Origin: Blepharisma stoltei
Lineage: Eukaryota > Ciliophora > Heterotrichea > Heterotrichida > Blepharismidae
Reading direction: 5' to 3'
Assembly (NCBI GenBank): GCA_914767885.1
Contig: CAJZBQ010000027.1
Coordinates: 124,001-188,000, forward strand
DNA length: 64,000 nucleotides
The stretch's first letter is position 1, and each line of letters begins with the position of its first letter. The notes below the pieces were generated by a model. It searched no databases, was not told where the DNA came from, and saw nothing but the letters and a program-made list of their open reading frames with translations. This document shows positions 34,403 through 43,923 of this stretch, piece by piece. The position numbers and the translations under genes were made by a program.

Positions 34403-34650
34403 TACTCTCGGAAGGATTTATATAGTAATTTTTTTTTAAGTTTCATTTTAAAACAAATATTAATTTAATTTACAAAATTACATTTTAAAATGCAATTTTT
34501 TAAAAAACAGCAGAATTAGAAGAGATTTCATTATAATAATTATTTATATATCAAAATATTTTTTCATAAAAAATTTTTTGCTTGGAGGATAACTTTTATC
34601 CAAAAATTAGGAGTTTTTTCAATGGTTTTGTTCGCTTACGGAGGGGGAGT
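34403..34650. mobile_element. Decayed MITE-like element, relative of the 9591 IES
   Basis: TTACTC...left and GTTCGCTTACGG...GGGAGTTA right. The interior runs parallel to the element at 9591 (AATTTAATTT.CAAAATT, TTTCATTATAATAATTA, ATATATCAAAAT). It lies in non-coding DNA before topoisomerase III. Confidence 0.75.
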
Positions 34651-34768
34651 TAGACTATTGTCTTTTATAACTTTGTAAAAATCGATATCCGTGTATTCAG
34701 TTAAATTTCAATCTCTTTGAATTTTCATCAATATTAAATGGCGGCAATATCTTTAATAAATTTTTTAC

Positions 34769-37465
34769 ATGAAATTCATCTTAAATGTAGCTGAAAAGCC
34801 AAGCGTTGCCAAAGCAATTATGAAGTATTTAAGCAATGGACGAGCGGAAAATGTGGGTGGAAGATCTTAACTTAATTATCTGGTGTTTAAGGTGTCTAGT
34901 GCCGCAGCCCAAAAGGGCCCATGGCAAAACTAATGACATAGGTGAACCATCTTGGAACAGGTCAGCCCTGGCCAAGCCATTCTATCAACTCCTGCCTCAC
35001 CAGCCTTGCTGCACGTCTCACCCGGCGCGATGCCGTCGCCCTTGTCTCGACTCAGCTCCTGCGCGTGTTCCGCCTAAGGGTCATCTTCCTGTGGAGATGT
35101 GCTGAGAGGTAAAAGCCCGAAATCTTGAGAGGACTGAGGAGCAGTTCCTCTGGTTATCCCCAGAGTTAAACCGCTATTGCTGTCCAGAAGTTCTCGAGAG
35201 AAAACCTAACCCCATAAATAAAATTCCATGAGGGAGAGAAAATTAGCAGAGCTAATTTCTCTCGAACCGAATGCATTTTATTTATGTGGGTGGAAGATCA
35301 AAATTTAACCCAGTTTATGAATTCGACTATAATTTGCAAGGAGAACATGTGAAAATGCGAGTAACCTCAGTCCAAGGCCATGTTATGAATATGGAATTTG
35401 TGGAGCCTTATAATAACTGAAAAAGTGTATCAATAGAAGAGCTCTTTACAGCTCCTATACAAAAGATGATTTCTTCAGATAAAAATGATATCGTATACAC
35501 CTAATATAGCCTTAATACCCAAATTTTCTCATTTTTTCTATTTTTTTATTTAAAAATGAAAAAATATCAGTTAATTTTTCCTGATAAATCTTATAAAAGT
35601 GAATAAAAAATCTTCAAGAATGCTCAAGAGGTATTGACATTTTAGCCTTATGGCTAGATTGTGATAGAGAAGGCGAAAACATTGCATTTGAAGTTGTTGA
35701 TATAGTCACAAAAGCTACACAATTGCGCCCTAATAACATCAAAAGAGCTGTTTTTTCTGCCCTCACAAAGGTTGATATAGAAAATGCTATTCAAAACTTG
35801 GAATACCCTAAGCAAGAGTTATCTGAATCTGTAGACGCTAGAATGGAGCTTGATTTAAGACTCGGCGCGATTTTTACTCGATTACAGACTTTAAGGCTCC
35901 GAAATGCATCTCCGTTCTTAGCAAATCAGCCACTTATATCATGAGGTCCATGCCAGTTTCCCACACTTGGCTTCGTTGTCAAGCGGCAGCTAGAAATTTT
36001 AAATTTCAAGCCTGAACAATATTGAACTCTTGACATGAAAGTCAACAGAGGCGCCAATAAAACAGCTGAATTCTCCTGATCAAGAGCCAGGCTATTTGAT
36101 TTTACAAGCACTTTAGTCCTTTACGAAAAATGCATAGAAGCTGGACAAGCAGAAATCGTCAGCATAGAAAAAAACGAAAAAAATAAGTGCAGGCCTTATC
36201 CATTATCAACTATTTCCTTCCAAAAACTCGTCTCAAGCAAGCTAAAAATCGATTCAGACGAGTCCATGAAAATTGCAGAAAAACTCTATAATAACGGACT
36301 TATAAGCTACCCTCGCACAGAGACCGATTTTTTTAAAACGACTATTAATTTGAAAAATTTGATAGAAAGTCAAGCTGAAAGTGGAGACTGAGGAGACTAC
36401 TCCAGAAGGCTTCTTGATGGAGACTTTAAATGGCCAAAAGCAGGGCAGCATGATGATAACTCGCACCCTCCTATACACCCTGTAAAACTAGCTACCAGAC
36501 AAGACCTAAATGGCAAGGAATGGCAAATCTATGAGCTCGTGACAAGGCATTTTTTAGCATGCTGCTCTCTAGACGCTAAAGGCTTCGAAACTGTAGTTAT
36601 CGCACAAATGGGGGGCGAAACTTTTGAGGCTAAAGGCCTTCAAGTCGTAGAATTGAATTTTTTAGAAATTTATCCATATATGAAATGGAGTGAAAATGAA
36701 CTGCCTATTTTTAATGATGGGGAAGTTTTTGTCCCTAATGAACTTATGATGAATGAACATACAACGCAGCCACCGCCTTTGTTGAGTGAAAGTGACCTTA
36801 TATCCCTTATGGATAAATCTGGGATTGGGACTGATGCGACGATTCATCAGCATATAAAAACAATTCAAGACCGAAAATATGCAGAAAAGACACCGAACCA
36901 GCTATTTAAGCCTACACAGCTTGGAATGGCACTAGTTCAAGGATACGCTAATATGGGGGCAAGAATTCATGAGCCTGAACTGCGAGCTAAAACTGAAAAA
37001 GGAATGAATGAGGTAGCAGCGAGGAATAAAAGTAGGCAGGAACTTATAAGAGAAACACTAGGAGAAATGGAAGACGTATATAGATTTGTCGTTGATAGAT
37101 TTAATATGCTATCTGATGCAGTCAAAAACTTGATAACAGCTCCATTACAGTCAAATAATCAAATAACTTGCTATAAATGTGGAGAATCTGGACATTATGC
37201 TAATAATTGTACAAGCACTAGGCCACCTTTGTCTATTAGAGCGGTTAATGAAAACCAAGCTGCTCCACAGCAAGGCCAAAATGCTTGTTTTAAATGTGGG
37301 AAGCCTGGACATTTCGCAAATGCTTGTACAGAAGATAAAAATAAAACAAATAAACAAGCTAAAACTGGCAAGAAAAAAGTTTGTGAACTGTGCGGAGTTG
37401 AAGGGAGACACCCAAAAGGCAGCACTTGTGAGCATGCTAAACGGAAAAAGCCAGCTAATAAATAA
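34769..37465 (+). CDS. TOP3: DNA topoisomerase III with zinc-knuckle tail
   Basis: Type IA topoisomerase that resolves recombination intermediates with a RecQ helicase. N-terminal TOPRIM: MKFILNVAEKPSVAKAI and LWLDCDREGENIAFEV; central CAP region with LISYPRTETDFF carrying the catalytic Tyr; MDKSGIGTDATIHQHI. The C-terminus has two CCHC knuckles (CYKCGESGHYANNC, CFKCGKPGHFANAC) and a Cys-rich end, as in TOP3-alpha. The germline gene is broken by a SINE-like element (34867-35283) and an IES (35494-35603). Four TGA codons read as Trp, for example LISWGPCQFP. Confidence 0.93.
34867..35283 (-). mobile_element. SINE-like element inside topoisomerase III exon, minus orientation
   Basis: 417 bp, flanked by a perfect 16-bp duplication ATGTGGGTGGAAGATC (34851-34866 and 35284-35299). 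In minus orientation it starts ATAAATAAAATGCATTCGG and ends in an AT-rich TTAAGTTAAG tail. Removal gives AENVGGRSKFNPVYEFDY, matching topoisomerase III. Confidence 0.88.
35494..35603. other. TA-bounded IES in topoisomerase III
   Basis: 110 bp. Removal joins SSDKNDIV to KNLQECSRGIDI. Confidence 0.85.
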
Positions 37466-37477
37466 AGATTTAAATAA

Positions 37478-38458
37478 TTAATGAAGATTTTCTTTTGTTC
37501 GTCCGTAAATTAGTCTTTCTAGTCTTGCTAACTGCTCTTTAAGCTCTTTATTTTCTACTTCTATGTTTTGGACTCGATATTTTATGAGCCCGACTTCTTT
37601 AGCTTTATCTCTGGCTTCTTTTCTGAGTTTTTCTTTTTTTCCTCTAAGTAGTTTCAGCTCCCCTTCTTGATCAGTCGTGATATTTTGCTCCCTTTTAAGC
37701 CTATCATTTAGCTTTCCTAAATTTTCTTCAGATTGTATTGATTTTAGCGACAATTGTTTTTGAATCTCTTCAACCTCAATTCTTAAAGAATTAAGGACCC
37801 CATTATCTTTTTCAATCCTATACTGCAGCTCATGAAGTTCTGCACCTTTATTATGCTGGATATTTCTTGATTCTCTATTCTGTTCATCTTTTCTATTTTC
37901 TATTTCATTTCTTATCATATCAATTTGCCCCCTGGCTGGCTCAATGCATTCTTTTTGGAGATATTCCATTTCTCCAATCAGATTTCTTATTTCCGCGTTT
38001 AATTGCGCTACCGTTTCTCCATGGTCGAGCTTAACTTTGAGGATTTCTTGTTTTATTTTTGAGCATTCGTCAGCTTCTTCACCAAGAGTCCGCTGGATAT
38101 TGGAGATCGTCCTGTATTCAGCTTGAATTTGTGAGTCTTTTTCTTGGTAAATTTGATTGAGTCTTTCATCTTCTTTTTCATTTAGGGCAAGCAGCTCACG
38201 GCTATTTTGAATGCTGAGGTTTTCCAGCTGTTTTCGAAGCCCATTTACTTCTTCTCTAAGCATTTCAACTTGCCGGGGGTCGTCTCTTTGTGATAGTGAT
38301 AGTGAAAATTGATTTGATGATCCGATTGAGTCATGATAGTTATACTCTTGTGCAAGTTTCGAAGGATGATAAGTATCTGCAACTGGAATAGGGTCTTGTG
38401 AAAGATATTGAGATGGTCTTATTGACCCTGTATATTGGGAGTCTGTAAACCGATACAT
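37478..38458 (-). CDS. Long coiled-coil protein, uncharacterised
   Basis: 326 residues, single exon. A Ser/Tyr-rich N-terminal 60 residues precedes an almost unbroken coiled coil to the end (LARLERLIYGRTKENLH). Tail-to-tail with topoisomerase III, 12 bp apart. Likely structural; family not recognised. Confidence 0.8.
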   Translation of the reverse strand: MYRFTDSQYTGSIRPSQYLSQDPIPVADTYHPSKLAQEYNYHDSIGSSNQFSLSLSQRDDPRQVEMLREEVNGLRKQLENLSIQNSRELLALNEKEDERLNQIYQEKDSQIQAEYRTISNIQRTLGEEADECSKIKQEILKVKLDHGETVAQLNAEIRNLIGEMEYLQKECIEPARGQIDMIRNEIENRKDEQNRESRNIQHNKGAELHELQYRIEKDNGVLNSLRIEVEEIQKQLSLKSIQSEENLGKLNDRLKREQNITTDQEGELKLLRGKKEKLRKEARDKAKEVGLIKYRVQNIEVENKELKEQLARLERLIYGRTKENLH

Positions 38459-38895
38459 TGTATTAATCCTATTATTTAAATATCAAAAGCTTAATATTTT
38501 CAAAGTATTAATTTGCTTTTCGCTTAACTAGAATTCTTATATTTCAAGGCATTCTTACCTTTTCTTGGGAAATAGAATATATGAAATAATGGAAATCGGT
38601 TAAGTATAGTTTGTTAAAGTCGAATTTAGTTTTTATTATTTCTAAATTCCTTGCTTATTGACTTAATCTGTATTGAAAATGGACACTTTGAGGATTTATA
38701 AGTGAAGGTTTGCTTAATCATACAAATTTTATAGCGACTTCTTTGCAATATTTGAGAATTATTTGAGAGTTGTAAATCAATGCATATATTAAACTTTTCT
38801 ATTTAAATATCTAAGCCTTAATTCACAGATGCTTTTAAAAACTACCCTGAATTTAAAGAATCTGCAAGCCAATATACTATATTAAACCATATTAT
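38459..38895. other. AT-rich intergenic spacer
   Basis: No gene seen. Two copies of a TATTAAA...ATTATTTAAATATC phrase occur upstream of the coiled-coil gene (about 38460 and 38880). Confidence 0.45.
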
Positions 38896-39914
38896 TTAAA
38901 TATCTGAACCTTTACTCTTATTCGCAGTTTTTAATCATTCGTTTAACTTCGCTTTGTAAAAAGGCAAACTGCTATGAGGTCTTGTGGTGGGCAGTGAGCT
39001 GAGCCTGGCCTCAAGTTGCTGGAACCCATACTATAGGAAGTCTTGTCTGGAGCTTTTTGCTTGTTCAACTGACCATAAGCCAAAAGCGCAGTGCCAGATT
39101 GTAATTTCTGGTGAAAGAATGTTTTCTTGGAGGCGGGGTAGTTCCAAAAGGAGGCATCGGCCAATCCACTCATGCCATGAACACTTAGAGAGCCCTTTGT
39201 TGTAGAGTAGACCTAAGCATAATAGGTAAGTCTATTCACAGATTACTGATGTCCTCATTTTGTGGGTAGTGCTGGCAAAAAAAGTGCACTAAGGCTATCT
39301 AAGCCTGAAGTTGACCTAGGACAGAGAGCTGAAATAATCCCCAAGAATTTCTAATTTAATCTAATTTAGCTTAACTTTTGATCCCTATATTCTTCAAAGC
39401 TTTCATTGCTTACACTTTTCTTATAGCGTTTATCAAGCTCATACGCTTCGCGCAGCCTTATTTCAGTTTCTTTTATCCTTTTTTGATACTCTTTAAACGT
39501 CTCATCATTTTTCTCCTTTCCTCTATCAAGTTCCTGATCTACTTCATAAATTTGATGCACTGGAGGGGTCAATAAATCAGGCCTATTTATTAAATCGTAT
39601 TTTAAAGCAATTTGTTTTAAACAATCCAGACTTGGCAGAATAACTGGGATACTTATCGAACGGTAACATAATAAAAAAGTGCAGATTCTTGTAGGGATAG
39701 GATATAAAAAATCAGGAATAGGGATATAATAAGCAGCAGCTAGTGAGATAGGGGCAGCTACAAATCTAATACAAACGCTAGCTAATTGATAAGCATTTAC
39801 ATGGTCTTGATCTTCTGGGCTTAAAACATCTTTTTTAACTCTTTGAAGAGCTCGGATGTAGATGAATTTATCTTTCCTTTTGGTCCCAAAAAAGATAGCT
39901 TTTAGAGCTCTCAT
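38896..39914 (-). CDS. Small membrane-associated protein, intact member of a tandem family
   Basis: Starts MRALKAIFFGTKRKDKF, with hydrophobic segments around IRFVAAPISLAAAYYIPIP and FLLCYRSISIPVI, then a charged helical tail (FKEYQKRIKETEIRLREAY). The readable frame stops at 39366 because a SINE-like element (38950-39370) sits in the last codons; removing it extends the protein with NEWLKTANKSKGSDI to a stop at 38896. The decayed copy at 40650 also runs past this point, which supports the reconstruction. Function unknown. Confidence 0.7.
38950..39370 (+). mobile_element. SINE-like element in 3' end of small membrane protein gene
   Basis: Flanked by TTAACTT (38943-38949 and 39371-39377), short for the family. 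The tail TAATTTAATCTAATTTAGC and the block CTGAAATAATCCC match the 12329 element. GC-richer than its surroundings. Confidence 0.65.
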
Positions 39915-39956
39915 TTATGAAATTTTTGATATTAAATTCTAAATAATTAATCTTTA

Positions 39957-40400
39957 TTAGGCCTTCTGCCTCTTCTCCTTTATACTCATAAGGTGCATGT
40001 TTTTCACCTTGGCATTTGAGATTTAAAGGCTTTGCCAATATTGAAGCTACTTCATTTGAGTTACCCCAAGCCCTAAGTTTGACTACTCTTTCATTTACAA
40101 CTTTGTTTCTTCTGCTTTCTTTACCCCCATTTTCTTTAGCAGGTTTTGCAATTTCTACGCTTTCACCCTAACATAATTTATATTTCCCTCTTTTTTTCTT
40201 CTTTCTTTTTATCTTCTTGCTTTAACGGCATAGTTTTTCCTCCAAACTCTCATCTTTTTTGTTCTTTGTCAAAAATCTTTTCCTTCTTCCCTTCTAAACC
40301 CTTTATTTTCTATCTTTACCTCTATTCCTTTTACCTTCTGAAGGTCCTTTTGTTTCTATAAAATTCCTATTTTCTTTATTTTAGTTAGTCTTTTGTTATG
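39957..40400 (-). pseudogene. Decayed copy of the eIF4B/4H-like gene
   Basis: Aligns by eye with 41654-42350: the shared 3' phrase TTATTAGGCCTTCTGCCTCT, then blocks for AYEHRG, ANIEA, WGN.S.AL and RKGK, but with frameshifts and stops. The RRM part is missing. Confidence 0.7.
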
Positions 40401-40649
40401 AAATCATCTATTTTTCCCTTTCAAACACTGGGAGTGCAAGACTAAATCTTTCCAATTTTTTCAAAAAAGGTAACTCAAGAGTCATTATGAAATAACTATT
40501 TTTAAATTTTAAATAGCTTGTCTTTATTAGTTTTTTAATGATTATTCTTCTGCGTGCTTTGAGTCTTCAAATCAATACAATATATTAAATCCTGTTATTT
40601 ATATCATTAACCTTAATTCTTATTCTCTATTTTTATTCGCTCTTCACTT

Positions 40650-41166
40650 AATTTCCGATCCCTATATTCCTCGAAGCTTTCCTTATTTCAATGTTTATCA
40701 AGTGAATACGCTTCACGTAGTCTCGTTTCAGTTTCTATATACTCTTCAAACGCCACATTATTTCAGTACTTTCCACTATCAAGTATATAATCTAATTTGT
40801 TAATATTATGAGGGGGTTCAATAGTTCAGGCTTGCTCATTAAATCGTATTTTTTAGAAATATTAAGCGAAAAATCAATATGTTTTAGAAAAATTGGGATA
40901 GTTATAGAGCGATAGCATAATATACATGCACAGAATCTTCAAAAGATAGGATAAAAAAAATCAGGAACAGGAATATAATAAGCAACAGCAACTGAGCTAA
41001 AAGCACCAATATATTGAGCTTTTTTACAGAATGATCTAAGAGCAAGACCTTCTGCTTTTTCATTTTGGCTTATGGCACTTATTTTGACTCTTTTAAGAGC
41101 TTGAATGTGAATAAAGTATTCTTTTTGTTTTTTAATCCCAAAGAAAATAGCTTTAATTGCTCTCAT
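40650..41166 (-). pseudogene. Decayed copy of the small membrane protein
   Basis: Starts MRAIKAIFFGIKKQKEYF and keeps VAVAYYIPVPDFFYPI, then goes out of frame; remnants of EEYRDRKLSEE lie at 40640-40690. Confidence 0.7.
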
Positions 41167-41329
41167 TTATTGAATTACTAATATTAAATTTTAAATAATT
41201 AATCTATATTAGGCTGTCTGACTCTGATTTCCCTCTACTTCCTTTATGGCTGCCTTGAAACTCCATATAAGGTATTTTCATGTAGCTTTTGCTTGATTAA
41301 ATCAGCGAAATTTTCAAAAACTTGATTTT

Positions 41330-41621
41330 GTATGAAAAATCGCAAATGTAAAAAAATTAGGCATGAAAGAACTATAGGGCGATAGCACAACAAAAATAAT
41401 CAGGATCTTAAGAGGATAGGAGAGAAATAATCAGAAATAGAAATATAATAAGCAGTAGCTATTGAAATAGAAGCCAATAACTTAGCCATAATATAGTATA
41501 ATTTATGAGTTTTACTTCTTTTTGATTTAGTAGACCTTTTTTGGATATATATTAAGAGCTTGGATGTAGATAACTGGACCTTTACCTTTGGTCTAAAATA
41601 GATAACTTTGAGAGCTCTCAT
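41330..41621 (-). pseudogene. Second decayed copy of the small membrane protein
   Basis: Starts MRALKVIYFRPKVKV and keeps SIATAYYISISDYFSPI, then stops. A short remnant of an eIF4B-like 3' end lies upstream at about 41200-41275. Confidence 0.65.
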
Positions 41622-41653
41622 TTATGAAATTGCTGATATTAAATTCTAAATAA

Positions 41654-42720
41654 TTAATCTTTATTAGGCCTTCTGCCTCTGAATTTTCCTCTACCTCTTG
41701 GTTTTTCGTCTCCTCTATGCTCATAGGGTGCATGCTTTTTCACCTCAGGAGGTTGAGCTTGTGAAGGCTTCGCCAATATTGAAGCGGCTTCAGTTGGGTC
41801 ACCCCAAGCCCTAGGCTTTACGACTCTTTCTTTTACAACTTTTGGTTCTTCTGCTTTCTTTATTTCAACTTCCTTAGAAAAGCTCAAAGGCTTGTCTTTC
41901 CAGTTGGAAAGGGTCCTGCATAATGGACAATCTAGTCTAAACTAAGCAGGGCTTGAAATACTGATTCTTGGGGTGGAAATGGAGGCTCCCAGCAAGTCCG
42001 CATTTGGGGAGATCGATTAGGAAAACCTCTACCAAGAGAAACCAGGATTTCAGCACTTCTCAAGTTGCCTTGAAGTAGCTCAGCAGGCTCTGTAATTTCA
42101 GCGCTTTCTCCCCACACATCATCTATATTTTCCTCTTTTTTTTCTTCTTTCTTTTCCTCTTCTTGCTGTCTAAACTGTCCTTTTCCTCTAGGTGCATAAG
42201 GCTTTTTCCCTCTATACCCTCCTCTTCTTTGCTCTTTATCTACATCTTTTCCTTCTTCTCTTCTGAACCCTTCTCTTGGTTTTCTATCTTTTCCTCTATT
42301 CCCTCTGCCTTCTGACGGTCCTTTTGTTTCTACTAAAATTCCTATTTTTCTTCCTTTTAGCTCAGTCTCGTTTTTCTCTACAATTTTTTTTGCAATTTCA
42401 GCATCCCATGCGTTAACATATGCAACTCCTTTGAATTTTTCTTCAAAATGAATCATTTTAATGCTAGCTTTTTTTGAGGACAAGTCTTCGTCAGTTAGTC
42501 CGAAAAAGCCTTGGATATCTGAGGCTTTGTCACATGAGAAAGGAATATTTATGAGCTTAAAATAGAAAGGAGGCTCTTTACTTTGAATATAAGCAGAAAG
42601 ATCTTGTCGTGGACGAGGCTCTTTTGGGGCTGGATGAGCTTTAGGGGCTGCAGGAACTTCGGTGTCTGAGCCCTGTTCTTCATCACTTTGATCAGCCCAG
42701 TTAGCTTTTTTGGCCTCCAT
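41654..42720 (-). CDS. RRM protein, eIF4B/eIF4H-like
   Basis: N-terminal acidic segment (KKANWADQSDEE) resembling eIF4B openings, an RRM (FYFKLINIPFSCDKASDIQG ... KFKGVAYVNAWDAEIAKKIV), an Arg/Gly/Lys-rich region (RRGGYRGKKPYAPRGKG) and a second acidic/basic tail with VKPRAWGDPTEAASILAKPS, a motif type found in eIF4B and related factors. Likely binds mRNA during translation initiation. An IES-like break at about 41935-42077 separates ITEPAEL from the tail; the exact join is uncertain. It is the intact member of the duplicated block. Confidence 0.72.
41935..42077. other. TA-bounded IES, ends uncertain, in RRM gene
   Basis: 143 or 155 bp, GC-richer than other IESs. Removal shifts from the RRM frame into the NWKDKPLSFSKE frame. 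Confidence 0.55.
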
Positions 42721-42857
42721 ATTATATCAACAAAAGGGCTTTTAAAGTTAGTATAATATAGATAAAATTTATAATACACATTAGTAAGGAATGTATAATT
42801 TTGGTTATATATATGATATAAATTAATTGATATATTATATTGCCATTTTAAATATAA

Positions 42858-43922
42858 ATGCCGGATCAAAGCTTAATAAGAGCTCACGAAAAATCTCAAG
42901 AAAAATGATCTGCCCATCATGCAATCGCCCTAAATAAGAACATAAAACTCCTAATTGACTTCTGCAAATCAAAAAAACTAACTACAATTGGTATTGAACT
43001 CAACGGAAAAATCTACAACTCTGATATAAACGTCAGACTTGATCCTATAAAGAAAACAGCCACTTTTAAGTGTTTAAAAGAAATTCGCGGCACAAAATTC
43101 TCTCATGTACTTTTTACACATCCTTTCCGGGCTGAATTTTATGCAGGAAAACCTTTCGTCCCAGGTTTTGAAATTTTTGGCGGGATCGGCTTATCTGCAT
43201 ATGAATTGCCAATTCCTCTGTTAAAATTAGAATATCAAAAAAATAAAATTACTTATGCTTTATCTATGTGCCGTAGATCAGGAAATATGAGCTATTGGCT
43301 TAGCATTATGAATAAAAAAGATACATCGATCAGCATTCCCTTCAGCTTCCGAAGCTGAGGGTTAATTATGTCACTTTTTCTTGGGTGGCTGTTTTATTTT
43401 TCTTATGAGCTTCAAAATTTAAAGCCTTCCTTAATTGATCGAAAGAAATAAAATGGTGATGTTGACGGAAATTGGACTCGGAGGACACTCTATGGAGCAG
43501 GTAAACCCTGATAAAGCTGAAAACAGGACTCTATCCTTTTTGAAGCAGGCCTTCAAGTTTTGGGATGCCTTGACAAAGAGGGAAGTCTTGCTTCTCTCTA
43601 AAGGTTTTTCTACCCCTGACAGATTGGCTAGACAGGTTTTGCCTACCACATGGTTCTCCCTTGTTGGGACCATTGGGATACTCTACAAACATTGGCTCTG
43701 CCCTAGGGAGCTAATCCCCTGGACAGGTAGTTCAGGTCGGAAATTAAAGATGGCAGTCTCTTTTGTCTCGTGGAGCGAGGGAGGAGGCTATTTTGGAGCC
43801 GAAACGAGGTAAGGCTAGTAAGTCGCACCCTTATTGCCAGTTTAATTTAATGGCTTAATTTAATTGATCGAATTAAAAACAGCATAAAAAATTGGGATAA
43901 AAATGATGAAAAAAGCTTATAA
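42858..43922 (+). CDS. Uncharacterised protein interrupted by a SINE-like element
   Basis: About 215 residues after removing the element. MPDQSLIRAHEKSQEKW, then KLTTIGIELNGKIYNSDINV, FGGIGLSAYELPIPLLK and a hydrophobic stretch LGWLFYFSYELQNL. The element at 43444-43859 falls in the last 20 codons; without it the frame runs KPSLIDRIKNSIKNWDKND to a TAA at 43922. TGA codes Trp at three or more places. I do not recognise the family. Confidence 0.7.
43444..43859 (+). mobile_element. SINE-like element, subfamily C, in coding exon
   Basis: 416 bp, flanked by TTAATTGATCGAA (43431-43443 and 43860-43872). Head AGAAATAAAATGGTGATG. Closely similar to the element at 62070. The ORFs inside it are shared by nucleotide similarity and do not look like real proteins. 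Confidence 0.85.
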
Positions 43923-43923
43923 T

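Noticed and set aside
43435..43812. ORF starting MVMLTEIGLGG, similar to one at 62081 (MVTLTEVGLRG)
   Set aside because: The similarity follows from nucleotide similarity of two copies of the same element. The frames diverge after about 12 codons and match no protein family.
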